Below are positions 1 through 49,671 of a stretch of 64,000 bases of DNA, in pieces (positions within the stretch are counted from its first letter, which is position 1; every line of letters starts with the position of its first letter). Source of the DNA: Amoebidium appalachense (lineage: Eukaryota; Ichthyosporea); assembly GCA_963693365.1 (NCBI GenBank), contig CAVNZM010000011.1:5828001-5892000 (forward strand), written 5' to 3'. A program made the position numbers and the translations under genes. Below the pieces are notes generated by a model. It had not been told where the DNA came from, made no database searches, and saw only the letters and a program-made list of their open reading frames with translations.

Positions 1-318
1 CGCACACACACATACACACACACACGCGCGCGCGCACACACACACACACACACACATGCACCCCCTCTCAAACACCCACCCACTCACACATACTCCTTTC
101 CCCCCTCCCTCCCCCCCCCTCCCTCACCCCCCGGTCCCCCCCTCCCCTTCTCCCCCCACCTTACCTCCCCAACCCCCCAGACATAAACCCCACTCCACCC
201 CCCACACACACATTCCCAATCTCCCCTCGTCCCCCATCCCCCCTCCCCCCCCTCCCCCCCCTCCACACACACACACACAAACACACACACACAAACACAC
301 ACACACACACACACACAG
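1..318. repeat. CA- and C-rich intron end before UNC-45 exon
   Basis: Low-complexity CA and poly-C sequence with no coding signal. The last stretch is a (CA)n array whose terminal CAG at 316-318 forms the 3' splice site of the next exon. Confidence 0.8.
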
Positions 319-5145
<4,827 letters not shown>

Positions 5146-5666
5146 ATGCGCTTTAAATTTAATTGTACATGTTAAAACTTAAAATGGTTTAACAATATTT
5201 TGTCATTCGAATAATTGTTTAAAACTTGCATCGGTCTATGATGTCTTAACCGCTGATTCATTCTTCCTAGGTGTGTTTGTATGTGTTTATGATCAGGAAC
5301 GGCTACTGAGTTTCGTGGGGTATGAACAGTTTGCCGATGATTTTACACAAAAAAAAGTTTGCAAAATTTCGCGTCTTTTTTCCACATTGAGCGCACAGTT
5401 CATAAGGCGCTAGGGTAAACTGTACACCGCCGGGCTGATAGCCTGTGACAAGACCTTTCATTTGCAAAAATTTCAATCGATTTATAATATAGAATGATAA
5501 CATCCCCCTACTTGTGTCATTACTCAGACGGTTGAATTAAGGATTAATATGTGTGAAATTCTATTTCATATCCATGATTCTACGAGGGAGATTTTGACAG
5601 ACTGTATTATTCTCTAATACATATTGATCTGGGGAGCGCAGGGAAGTAGCAGTAGCCCCCCCGTGG

Positions 5667-5677
<11 letters not shown>

Positions 5678-5710
<33 letters not shown>
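5678..5710. repeat. Poly-G run
   Basis: 33 bp almost pure G in the intergenic spacer. Confidence 0.95.
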
Positions 5711-5714
<4 letters not shown>

Positions 5715-5929
5715 CCTCGCAGTCGCAGTGTCTGCGGACCCGAATTCAGAGTAAAAAAAAAGGTTGCAACCACTGTAACTAACCTTATCTGCTAAAGTTT
5801 TTTTTGGATTCTTACACTTTCAGTTATTGCTCGCAATTGAAGAGCGCTTGCACGCACGTGACCCCGTGTGTTTTTTGTGTGACTGTGTGACACCGACTGG
5901 TCCGTGTGAGTATGTGTGTGATCGTGTTT

Positions 5930-6115
5930 CTCCCCCCCTCCCTCCCTCCCTCCCTCTCTTTCTCTCTCTCCCCCCCCTCTCTCTCTCTCTCCCCGAGGCT
6001 CTCAGTCTCTCTCTCTCTCTCTCTCTCCCCCTCTCTCTCGAGATCTCTCCCCCTCCCCGCCCCTCCCTCTCCCCCTTGAAGTTCCTCTCTCTAGTCTCTC
6101 TCTCTCTCCCCGAGG

Positions 6116-6153
<38 letters not shown>

Positions 6154-6173
6154 CTCTCTCTCTCTCTCCCCCC

Positions 6174-6238
<65 letters not shown>

Positions 6239-6287
6239 CCTCTCTCTCCCTCCCTCTCCCCCCTCTCCCTCTTCCCCCCCGATCTCT

Positions 6288-6325
<38 letters not shown>

Positions 6326-6560
6326 CCCCCCCCTTCTCCCTTTCTCTCTCAGAATCTTTCTCTCTCTCTCTCTCTGTACGTCTCTCTCTCTCTCTCTCTC
6401 TACTACTAGTAGGCTCTCTCTCTCTGACTCTCTCAAGAGTCTCTCTCTGCCAATTCTCTCTCTCTTCCCCCCCCCCCCCCTCTCCCGGCCCTAGGCCCAG
6501 GGCCTCTCTCCCCCCTCTCTCCCTCCCTCGAGCTCTTTCTCTCTCTCATGCACCTTCTCT
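5930..6560. repeat. Large (CT)n array
   Basis: About 630 bp of CT repeats mixed with C runs and short interruptions such as ccccgaggctctc, which occurs three times and suggests higher-order duplication inside the array. Confidence 0.95.
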
Positions 6561-6564
6561 CTCT

Positions 6565-6705
<141 letters not shown>

Positions 6706-6889
6706 GTACATGTGTGTGAGCGCTGTACGTGTGTGTGACACTGTGTAGTGTATGTGCTTGGGCGCGTGACATGCCGCATATGCATGTGGTACTATTTTCG
6801 ATCGCGTGTGTGTGTACATGTGTGCACGGTGTGTGAAACCGTTGCTGAGAGTAGAGATGGCCTGGTTGTCAAGGGGGGAGCTGGGGTGG

Positions 6890-6905
6890 GGAGGGGGGGG
6901 GGGGA

Positions 6906-6964
<59 letters not shown>
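6890..6964. repeat. Poly-G run of about 70 bp
   Basis: One of the longest homopolymer blocks in the window, able in principle to form G-quadruplexes. Confidence 0.95.
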
Positions 6965-6966
<2 letters not shown>

Positions 6967-7955
6967 AGTAACGGTAACGTTTGTACATCGGATATATATG
7001 GTCACATTTTTCGATAGACTACAACTAGTAGTCAACTACTATTATAGTTGCTGTACTATTGAAACATGTGACTATATAAAGTATCCAGTGTGTAACCGCT
7101 TACACGTGCACACGCCAAGCCAAGCTTACGCGTACGAGTATTGATCATTGGGCCGTGTAAACCAACCTTTATAAAGACAGTGGGGTGCTTTTGCAACAAA
7201 AGCGAACTTTCTTGATGGTGAAATAACATGATGTATGCATATATGATAATATGATGGTCACAACTATTATAAACCCTGCGCTTATATATATATGCAGCTG
7301 ACCTATAATTGATCCAAGTAGGAAAGGTAGTAAACACGGGTCTGAACACTTCTCTAGTTTTATTTGGTTTGAGTATGAAATCCTTATATGCACATGGCCG
7401 ATAGTGAAAATGAAATAGAGCCTCAAAATACGGAATTGCTCCCCACAATGTTATTCGGGGGAGACTCCCTTGAATATATCCCTCCAATTACTGCCCAGTA
7501 AATATTTTCGAAGATACACGATACACGTAACCGATGCCCGGGTTGATATGTACCTGCAGCAAAACAAAATACCTTTCTTATATTCATGGAATGTGGATTT
7601 TGAATACCATTCAGGCGGGGGGATTCAAACAAAGAAACAATTCGGTTGATTTTTCTACATATCAGGGCACAAACAGACTGTAAACATATATAAAGACCAT
7701 CTTTAAAAAATAAAAAGACTTCTAACACACAACTTTTAATTTATTAGAGCTTTCTTTTAGAACTTTACGTTAAAATACATGGTTTTTCTCGTTTTGCAGA
7801 TGTGTTAAGTTGTTGAAACATTTGCGATAAACCCCTGCTTGCCAGTCTACAGAAAATAACCATCCACCTTTTGGAATGCTGTCCCGCAACCAACCAAAAA
7901 GTTTTACCGTATCGTAAGGGCTTTAAACGAAAATACCCGTTTAGTCCTAAATAGC

Positions 7956-7963
7956 TGACGTCA
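7956..7963. promoter_or_regulatory. CRE octamer TGACGTCA upstream of the ectodomain gene
   Basis: Perfect bZIP/CREB-type palindrome 420 bp before the start codon at 8383. Similar octamers stand in two other spacers (31990, 43855). Function is inferred only. Confidence 0.35.
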
Positions 7964-8382
7964 TTTTATTAATGTCCGGGATGTGTTTAAATTGTAAAAA
8001 GCACAGATTAGCGTATGCACAAAAGACTAAACGTGACTCGCACCGACTGTTAAAAGTGAATGATTTCGAAAGGGGAAAAAAACTTGATAGAATATGCCCA
8101 GGCCCTACAGATTTACAAGCTCACTTTCTGATGCTCCTGCAGGGCGTCAGACTGTGACTTGTGTCTCTGTTTACTCCTTGCTATTTGTAGTATAGATAGC
8201 ACATATACTCCTTACTCGCATTTGATTGTTTACATTTTCTCATTCCGTGGCCCCTTGCTGCCACCTGCGGGAGTTCAGTTGTGTATTAGTGTTGTAACTT
8301 AAACCTACATATAGAAGTCTCAGAAGGTTCAAGACAAATAGTATTACATAGGCAGGGCACAACGTAAATACTATCTTGAAAT

Positions 8383-30682
<22,300 letters not shown>

Positions 30683-30724
30683 GTAAGCCCAGGGCTCCGA
30701 GAGCTTGCCATCCCCCCCCTCCCG

Positions 30725-30821
<97 letters not shown>

Positions 30822-31400
30822 CCAATTTCTGTGCATACACTTTGCCAATACGTTTTTCGCTTGGCAAAATCTGTGCGAGGTTGTCCGTCGTGAAATACGG
30901 CACTTTGTATATAGTGTAATGCATTCCACCCCCCCCCCCCCCGATATCCCCCTCCCCCCCGGGCACAGTTGCTGTGCTCGAGCTTTCCAAGAGGCAAACT
31001 TTTGGCTTTCATAATGTTTTGTGTGCGTTGTGCGCTCTGTTGCGTCATACTGATCACTCCCCCCCTCCCCTCCCCAATCACACACGCACACGCACACACA
31101 CACACACACACGCACACACACGCACACACACACACCCACACACACACACGCACACACACACACACACAGTGCGGAGATAAGGTCAACCCCGCGACACTCC
31201 GAGACAACTACCTACCGAGCGCTGATAGAGCTAGATGTTGTGAACATGGTTCTTCTTTATGATTTGGCTTTGACATAAGGAGCCTACTTACTCAATATAT
31301 GATGGAGTCTAGGAGATATCACATAATGAGCCTCGTAATCCCACGCACACCTCAGGCACATGTACACACGTGGCACACATGCACTACATAGTTGCTAATG

Positions 31401-31496
<96 letters not shown>

Positions 31497-31500
31497 GATT
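30683..31500. repeat. Repeat-rich stretch after the PAN exon
   Basis: (CT)n 30727-30794, (GT)n 30795-30822, dispersed repeat copy 30829-30929, CA 31081-31169 and (GA)n 31404-31495. A possible terminal exon after the CA array (31171) would end the protein within four codons in the needed phase. Confidence 0.75.
30829..30929 (+). mobile_element. Dispersed poly-C-tailed repeat copy
   Basis: tgtgcatacactttgcc, ggttgtccgtcgtg, cactttgtatatagtgtaa and gcattccacc then poly-C. Its 5' start is lost. Confidence 0.7.
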
Positions 31501-32812
31501 CCGGATTTGCAAAGTCTAATATCAAATTCAAATTTAAGTGTACTACCGTCACATTTCTTCACTGTCAATTGGGCGTATATTTTGTGAGTATCATCAGCCA
31601 TTGACAGTCATGGCCATGCCATGTAAACATGGTTTAAATTTGGGTTTAGTAGACGTCGTTTATTAGGCTGCGTGCGCACGGTTCATATGTGGGCGAAACG
31701 TGAGGCAGCATTTGAGTCGTTTAACCCTCCCGTGCCTGCGGATCCCCCCCCCCCCCCCCCTCCCCCCCCCCCCCCTCTCCCACGACCACTGCAATATGAC
31801 TTACTCCACTTCCGGCTCCGGGTGTAGAGGCTGTAGGCCCTCCGAAGCTCCTTGAATGGTCAATCCCCCTAGATCACATCTGCATTCTGAACGTTCCAAG
31901 AAGCACAACAGCATTCCAATTATAAAATTGTCAACGTTCCATTGGGTAATGTTAGCAGTTGCTAATGACACCCAATCAAAATGGAACCGTGACGTCACGC
32001 CGATCCTGCTTCACCTGGTGCGTTGCACTGGAAGTGCGCTTTATTCAGTTAGTTAGAACTGACTTATGTTCGACAGTTCATTCATCGGGTGAAGTACAAC
32101 TTGGAAGTAGTTATGCGTATAGTTAGACTGTTAGAAACTCGCAATAACTAGGCATATTGGTTCTACGAGCATACGGATGTCTTACTGGCCCTCGGAGGTG
32201 GACCGATCACCCTTGATCAGGTTCCATTTAGATATACCCCGATAATAGTTCAAATGGTCGTAAAGTGACTCAGACGTCAAGTCACGCCGTGAGTGTGACC
32301 GTGGCGAATAATAATATAATCAACAGGTACATTTACAACTAAACGCAAAGAATATAAAATTCTTCCACCGATACTGATAATAGAAAAATATTACAACTAC
32401 GAATTCTCTTTAAATTGCTTGAACCTTGGCATTCCAATCGCCATCGGCCCCCCCCCCCCCCCCCCCCCCCCTTTTTTTTTTTTTTTTTCGCTTGTCATAT
32501 CCCTCCAACTTGGTGGCAGCATGCAAACGCGAACACCGTGCACCAAAAGATGTCGCAGCCTCGGCTTATAAATTTACGTGGCCGTTTTCTCGACGCTTAG
32601 CCAAGTAAACATCAAGGGTAGGGAAACACCATAAGGCATGCTTTAGCACAGAACAGGCAATAGCTCTTATACATGTGCACGCTCACGATCTGTGGCCGCT
32701 TCTTTCTCGAGTGAACACATACCCACAAATCACTAGTCACGATAACCCAGCAGCATCACATCTTGCTGGCATGAATATAACCTTGGGGTAACTCCATCTT
32801 TATGAGGTTGAG
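31501..32812. other. Unique low-repeat spacer, probable promoter region
   Basis: 1.3 kb almost without microsatellites (only C-rich 31745-31775 and C/T 32450-32485), unlike the introns on either side. It contains the CCAAT/CRE cluster. This composition is one reason to place a gene boundary here. Confidence 0.55.
31916..31997 (+). promoter_or_regulatory. CCAAT boxes plus CRE octamer
   Basis: CCAAT at 31916 and 31972, its reverse ATTGG at 31941, and TGACGTCA at 31990, all within 82 bp. This is a typical proximal promoter arrangement, 830 bp before the ATG at 32824. It would imply a non-coding first exon and splicing to attag at 32819. Confidence 0.5.
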
Positions 32813-32823
32813 AGATTAGGAAA

Positions 32824-43312
<10,489 letters not shown>

Positions 43313-43953
43313 GTAGAAAAATACGAAATACCGACTGCAGGTCTCCTTTAAGTTTTAATATGACAAGATTAAATTTTAATTTTGAAAAAACCAACGATAT
43401 TTTCTTTAAAAAGTTAATATGCTTATGATGGAGATTGATTCGGAAGCAGCTGCTGTCCACAATCTGCTGTAGTTGCAGTGTTTGTCTCGAGACATGGCAC
43501 ATCGCATGACTTGATTATTCGTAAGGTACATTTTAGCTTGTTGCAGGATACTACCAATCAATGAACTTACTTGAATATACTAATCATAATGATTAGCTAA
43601 TGATTATTATTGTATTATAAAGGCATTATAAAGTAATACATCAGCGCACTAAATTCATGGATGGGCAATAGGGCTCGACTAATCTTTGCCTTTTGTTTAA
43701 GGGCTTTTCCAATGCTATGACAAACAAGTGTATGTTTTTCAACCTGAAGACTTAAGTTTGTGTGCCCACGGTAACACCATAGTGGCTGGAGACTGCTCAG
43801 TGAATGGCAACACGTGACCTTAATTGACGGATTGAAATCACCGGAGTTTCAACTTGACGTCAACAAATTGATGATAATCTCAGTACTACTCCATACATAA
43901 ACCGTCGTTCCAAGTGACCGTAACAAAGCTGTAAACTGGCTCAACCAGCCCAG

Positions 43954-43986
<33 letters not shown>

Positions 43987-44733
43987 TTCCTCTCCTCCCC
44001 CCCCCCCCCCCCCCCCCCTTCCTCTCCCCCCCCCCCCCCCCCCCCACCCCCCTTCCCCCGGACCACGGGGGCCCCCATCCGGATGGCCACCTCCCTCCCG
44101 CGTCCCCGTGACACAAACCCTATGTGTATACTGTGGGCTTTCCACGTGTACACATTTAGAGGCAAACGCCCACACTGTGGTTGCCACATGTGCATGCATG
44201 TGTACACACACACATGCACACACAGAGACCGTGGTACACGTGCACACGTACACGCACATGCTCGAGCAGACTGCAGAGTACTCACTAGAGTGCACACTCG
44301 TTCAACAGTCCGGGGGGAGTTTGTTGGGGGAGGGGGTGGAGGGGGGGGGGGGGGGGGGGGGGGGGGCAATGGCCATCTAGAGATAAATAGCTGCACCGTG
44401 AATTGGCGCAGGATTTATCGACCCCCTCCCCCCCCCCCCCCCCCCGGCCCCCCCTCCTCCGCCCTCCAATTTTGAGGCCTTCCCCCCCCCCCCCCCCCCC
44501 CCCCAATCCCCAAAGGGTTAAACGTTATTAGCTAGCCATCAGGGTGGCAACTTGGCGAGAAAGAAAACTGTCATCAAATTTAATTTCTCTTTATTCAGTT
44601 TATAAGTGTGCTGTTAATTTGGATATGAATAAAAAATTAGGTATACAAGGAGGTCTAAGCGCCGGCTGTCGCCGGCGCCTAAAACGAGTCAAAGTGGATG
44701 AGTATGGCAACGATGGACACTCATACAAACCAC

Positions 44734-44830
<97 letters not shown>

Positions 44831-44939
44831 CACATGTACACGCGTACGTACGATGCACCCCCGGGTACGGCATGTATTCACACGAACAAAGTTCCACACA
44901 CACTTTGTTTCAGACACACACACACAACACACGCACAAC

Positions 44940-45017
<78 letters not shown>

Positions 45018-45655
45018 GCACGCACGCGCACACACACACACACACACACACCACACACACACACACACACACTGATGCTGCTATGCCGGGCTGTCTCTCC
45101 CCCCAACTTGTGAATGGGAGAGGAGATGAAGTGACGTGTCGCTTGGGCCTTTTTTTTTTCTTCGTACGGGTAGAAATAAAAGCATCTTGCTGCTACACGT
45201 AACTTGGCGTTGTAACTGTAAAGTGCTATCCGTGGCACTATGTTGGTGAATCTGACGGGCATAACAATACTCCGGGTAGAAACGCCGGCCACAAATAATC
45301 ATCACACCCCGACGCTCGGAATATCGTAACCCAAAATAAAAGTGTGGTAGCAACTAGACGACTTCTAGGTAATACCGCATCACGAACGAACTGCGGCGCT
45401 GTGCGTGGCGTATCGTGCCTAAAGCCCAAAATCCCCCTAAATCTATGCGCTTGGCGGAGTTCTGCATACATGATTTTGCGCGAATTGGTACGGTGCAGAA
45501 GGATTCCGGCAGGGCTGTAATTTTCGCCGTAACGATAGCCATACAACATACATGAAAACGCGCTAACGAATAACTTCGGGTAAAAACCTTCTAGAAATGA
45601 TTATCAAAAAAACAAAAAGAGGGACATAAAAGAGGTGGAATTTAGGTCCATTTTC
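43313..45655. other. Spacer between SH2 gene and two-exon gene
   Basis: Unique AT-rich 3' flank to 43940 with TGACGTCA at 43855. Poly-C 43953-44046, poly-G 44323-44366, CA 44737-44828 and 44949-45071, then 570 bp of unique sequence. A perfect short hairpin gcgccggc-tgtc-gccggcgc lies near 44660. No gene supported. Confidence 0.7.
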
Positions 45656-45663
45656 TATAAAAA
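45656..45663 (+). promoter_or_regulatory. TATA box
   Basis: TATAAAAA followed by GGGG, 87 bp before the ATG at 45743. It is the only clear TATA box correctly placed before a gene in the window. Confidence 0.6.
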
Positions 45664-45742
45664 GGGGACCTTCGTCTTCCTGCTGTCACCACATCCACAT
45701 TTCAACACCCCGTCCACAGCTCGTTGATTCACGGATTTGAAA

Positions 45743-47710
45743 ATGAATCTGCACCCACACATGATGCATGCATCCTTCCTTATGGATGTCCTCTCGGTTG
45801 TGATGCTTCCCACCAACCTTAAGCCCGGTGAGAGGCACACCGCTGCTATGGTCAAGGGCAGGAACACCACCATGTGCCTGAATGCCACGAACAACGCCGA
45901 ACCCAACTTGCAGATCGTCGTCATGGTGTTCAACAACGAGAAGGACCCCAAGTACTTGGAGATGGCCAAAAACAGTGCTGGTAGCGTCGTCCATGTGCAG
46001 GGCCGTTTGTCTGCCAATGTGGAAACATTTGTCGACCGTAACCGCCCTGGAGCCACCCATGTGATCAAGGGTGCCGGGATCGTCACCCAAGTTGTCTCGG
46101 CAGCTCATAAGGCCGCATTCAAGACCATGGTTGCACCCCACATGTGGAGTGCGTATGGCGCCGTTGTGCTCGGGATTGAGAAAGTCTACAAACCCAAGAT
46201 CAACCTGACAGACGCCGATGCAGCGCTGGCAAGTGTGGATATGAAGTGCATGGGGCGCATCTATGGGGTCGGGAATAAGGAGGATCGTTACATTGGTCAA
46301 CCCGTGTGCATGGTGCGTGCACGTGCCGTTGCCAAGATGCTCCGTAACAAAGACGGCACCCTTGACCACGTACTGGAGGGAGGCATCGTCCAGGCGTCCG
46401 GTGAGCTTACCTACATCCAGGGCAAGAACATTTTCGTTCTCGACACCACTGTGGGTGGGACATGTGTGCTCGTGCGGGAACCGGCTGCCACTACTGGACC
46501 TGTGTGATCAGCCCGCTGCCCGGGCCAGATGTCGATGGGCCCGGCGGCGCCTCCGCCCAGCCTGTCGGCAGGACAGATGCGTGAGCCACGGGCCGGTCAA
46601 GCTCCGCGACCCAGCCGGGCCTGTCACATTTTCGGGAACGTTTTTTCTATTTTCAGCTTTTCTTTTGTCTCAGTTTTTTCAGTTTTTTTCTCAGCATCTT
46701 TCGAAGTGGGCGAGAAATTAGTAGAAAATGTGGCCACCCTCAGAAGAAGAGCTTGTAAAGCTGTACATGCTGTTTATAACAACATTAGTGTAGGTTTGAA
46801 GCTCGTTGTGCCACCCCTCCAACCTAGCACGCCGGGGGAGCCCATTCTCATCCACCAGACCGTCAAAGAGGCCATGGTCACGAGCCAGACGGGCCAGCTC
46901 CTCCACCCAACCGTCATACCCAGCTGCGCTCGTAATAATGGCACGAAGCTGGGGTGCAGTGTACTGAGGCTGACTCATGTTTGCGGTGTCGTGTTATTTG
47001 GAAAAACGGGCGATGCAAACTGACCTCAACCGCCAGCGTCGCTGCTTTATGAAGGCTGCGTGAACTCTGCCGCCAAAAACAGCCAATCAATGTTAAGCGC
47101 GCCAAAACTTTTAGCCAATCAGCGTTAACTGGCGACGAGCCCTGACGGGATGGAAATCGACACCTCATTTTATGGCCGACAGGCTCGTCGGGGTGGCGAT
47201 GGGCCCGGCCAGGTCTAATCAGCCAGATCGTTGAACTGATACGAGGAATTTGACCGCATACCAACGGCCGACGAGCCCCCGGCGCCGAGCCGATCACACA
47301 GGTCCACTGCTGCCACACCCACTGGATCCGACATCAAACTGGGCAACCTGCAGCTGTCTGGGGCGAGCAACTCTGCCCTTCGTGGATTGGCTGCTATTCT
47401 ATCCTATGATGATGTGAACGAGGAAAACGGGGAGAAGGAAGACATGAACGAGGACGAGCCCGTTGCCACCCCTACCAAGAAACGTAAGATGGGGGCAAAG
47501 CTTTTCCTGTCGACCGACGACGACGACGTCCCTCTGAAGGATATTGCAGCCATCAAGAAAACCAAGGACAACGACAATTTGATGGGCCACGTCAATTCCG
47601 ATGTTGACGAGCCCGAGGATTCCAATTCGGAGGGAGAAGACGGTGACGATGACATCGAGGAAGATTACGGCTTGCTCGATGGTGCAGCCATTTTCAACGT
47701 TGAGGATTAA
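45743..47710 (+). CDS. Unrecognised two-exon protein with acidic, NLS-bearing C-terminus
   Basis: Exon 1 45743-46503 and exon 2 47302-47710 join as TGPV-STAATPTG to give 389 codons (TAA at 47708). Without splicing, exon 1 stops at 46505. The donor GTGATC resembles the GTGATT donors used elsewhere here; the acceptor is gatcacacag. Residues 1-253 form a compact globular part (LQIVVMVFNNEKDPKYLEMA, GSVVHVQGRLSANVETF, MKCMGRIYGVGNKEDRY) rich in alternating strands; an OB-like or beta-barrel fold is only a guess. The C-terminal part has TPTKKRKMGAK, a probable nuclear signal, then long Asp/Glu runs (SEGEDGDDDIEEDYG). Likely nuclear. The region lacks simple repeats. I do not recognise the family. 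Confidence 0.65.
46718..46978 (-). CDS. Small antisense ORF inside the intron
   Basis: 86 codons starting MSQPQYTAPQLRAIITSAAG, then YDGWVEELARLARDHGLFDG and ending GGHIFY with TAA. The ATG context is AAAC-ATG-A. It lies wholly in the proposed intron of the plus-strand gene. On its upstream side are two CCAAT boxes and two E2F-like sites. The N-terminal half looks helical and coding-like; no family recognised. It could be a nested gene or a chance ORF in former mobile DNA. Confidence 0.4.
   Translation of the reverse strand: MSQPQYTAPQLRAIITSAAGYDGWVEELARLARDHGLFDGLVDENGLPRRARLEGWHNELQTYTNVVINSMYSFTSSSSEGGHIFY
47043..47119 (-). promoter_or_regulatory. CCAAT/E2F-like promoter region
   Basis: agccaatca at 47081 and 47113 (two CCAAT boxes 32 bp apart), E2F-like gccgccaaaaa at 47069 and gcgcgccaaaac at 47097 (TTTTGGCGC on the minus strand), and a TATA-like cataaag on the minus strand at about 47045. 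All lie 65-140 bp upstream of the antisense ATG. Confidence 0.45.
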
Positions 47711-48298
47711 CTTCCAGTGCTGCAGTGCCCATAGCCCATTTCCACTATGTATTGTTTGTAATAATATATTTTGATTTATTTGACGTTATCTAATACTATT
47801 GGGGATAGAACAAACAAACCAAAACAATGCTGTTCTGTTTAGTTGTGGGAATTAATTGCATGGAATTTTAATAGCACTGTGTTATCAGTCTAGGGAGAGA
47901 TTGCCATTGCCGAAGTACCAAGTTTACTTGTGGTCCTCCAAAAACATGTAGCTGAAAACCACCAAGTGCAATATGTTTTAAATTGCTTGCAAAATTTTTA
48001 TAATATTATTATTATCTTGTTGTTTTACTTATTTTACAGAACTGTATGGTAACCCCCTTTATGATATGTATGGGCACGCAATAAAACTTTCCACGTGCAC
48101 TGAGTGCCAGGTGGGCAACATATTTCCGTGCATACTTGCTTATCTTTCCGTCGAATAAATCCAGTCAAAAGAAAAAACAATTGGCACCCCCCCCCGAAAT
48201 GTTCCCGAACATAAAATCATCATTCTACGGTGTGTGTCAATATACCATGCTCACAAGTCAGTACTGCAATTATACTATTCTCAGTTTACTTCAAAGCA

Positions 48299-48331
<33 letters not shown>

Positions 48332-48793
48332 CCCTCTTCCCATTCCCTGCCCCCCCAAATGTTTTTAAGTTATGCTTTTCATACTCAGTGACTGCAATCA
48401 TGGCACCCGTGTTTTCTAGATATATTTCCTTTCATTGTGTTCAACGTCTATGTGTGTGTGTGTGTGTGTGTGTGTGCATGTTTGTGTGTGTGTGAATGTG
48501 TGTGTGTGGGCCAAGTGAAGGTTGTATGCGCTTTTTTCTTCTTAGTTGTTTTTGTATTCTATTCGATTATTACTTTGTGTGTAAATGTGGAAAAAAAAAC
48601 AAATAAAAAAACAACGACCACCGCCCAGCTTGAATCACCCTAGCTCTAGTGTAAAACAATAATCATTATCAGTCACAAACCCTTCTACTACACTCGCCCC
48701 AAATGTCATTTTCACATTACTGAGTTGATTTAGTTGTGTTTTTTACTCTATTTTTTTCAACAACTGTCTGCTATTAAACAGTAAAATGTACAT

Positions 48794-48824
<31 letters not shown>

Positions 48825-48833
48825 CCACAGGCC

Positions 48834-48876
<43 letters not shown>

Positions 48877-49037
48877 ATATAGAATTTACCGTCCTCATCC
48901 CCGTGTCCCCCTAAACCGGTGTTAGCAGACCTTTGAGGTTTTTGTGATTGGATTGGTAGTTCTATTACATTAAAAATTTCAAAATGTCGTTGTACCAATG
49001 ATATAATACGTTGTAAAACAAATGTCGCCGAATTTCT

Positions 49038-49316
49038 CTAAAAAAAGTGCGTTCCATTCTGGGTTAGAAACCCAAACCGTTTTGATATTTATTTCAAAGC
49101 CCCGAGTACGTACATCCTCTCGGGCCCAACTTTACGGCACTATATTTCAATTTTCTCATTATCAAATGTATAGTTATTTTAGGCTTTTTCATTAGTATCG
49201 CAAGAATATTCAGCGATTTTGATGTCATAAAAACAACTAAGCAACGTTTCGATGGTTTTTGATGCCTCACAAAATGGCCTTAGGTCCCCTCCAAATTCCG
49301 GATTTGAGGTCCGGCA
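49038..49316 (+). repeat. Long direct repeat, copy 1
   Basis: Runs from aaaaaagtgcgttccattct to gatttgaggtccggca. About 95% identical by eye to copy 2 but lacking about 74 bp after ccgttttgata. Confidence 0.9.
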
Positions 49317-49318
49317 CT

Positions 49319-49671
49319 AAAAAAGGTGCGTTCCATTCTGGGTTAGAAACGAAAACCGTTTTGATACGGGAATCACCTGATCTCTGCCGTCATTCAGCCC
49401 AGCGCGTTCACAGTAGACTCCGAAACCGCTGGTTTTTTTCTTTTTATTTCAAAGCCCCGAGTACGTACATCCTCTCGGGTCCAACTTTAGGGCACTATAT
49501 TTCAATTTTCTCATTATCAAATATATAGTTATTTTGGGCTTTTTCATTGGTATCGCAAGAATATTTAGCGATTTTGATGTCATAAAAACAACTAAGCAAC
49601 GTTTCGATGGTTTTTGATGCCTCACAAAATGGCCTTTGGTCCCCTCCAAATTCCGGATTTGAGGTCCGGCA
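49319..49671 (+). repeat. Long direct repeat, copy 2
   Basis: Same ends as copy 1, directly adjacent, with an extra segment at about 49367-49440 (gggaatcacctgatctctgc onward). Confidence 0.9.

Noticed and set aside
7056-7487. 143-codon minus ORF in the spacer
   Set aside because: No recognisable motif, no splice or promoter context, and AT-rich sequence where such ORFs arise by chance.
31171-31262. Possible terminal exon CGDKVNPATLRDNYLPSAD after a CA array
   Set aside because: The phase required by the PAN exon gives V-R-R-stop instead. The open frame would need a different donor.
45686-46369. 227-codon minus ORF
   Set aside because: Antisense shadow of the two-exon gene. The plus frame has the TATA box, start context and in-phase splice.
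46529-47023. 164-codon + ORF (starting MSMGPAAPPP)
   Set aside because: Lies in the proposed intron and overlaps the better-looking antisense ORF. Composition changes abruptly along it.
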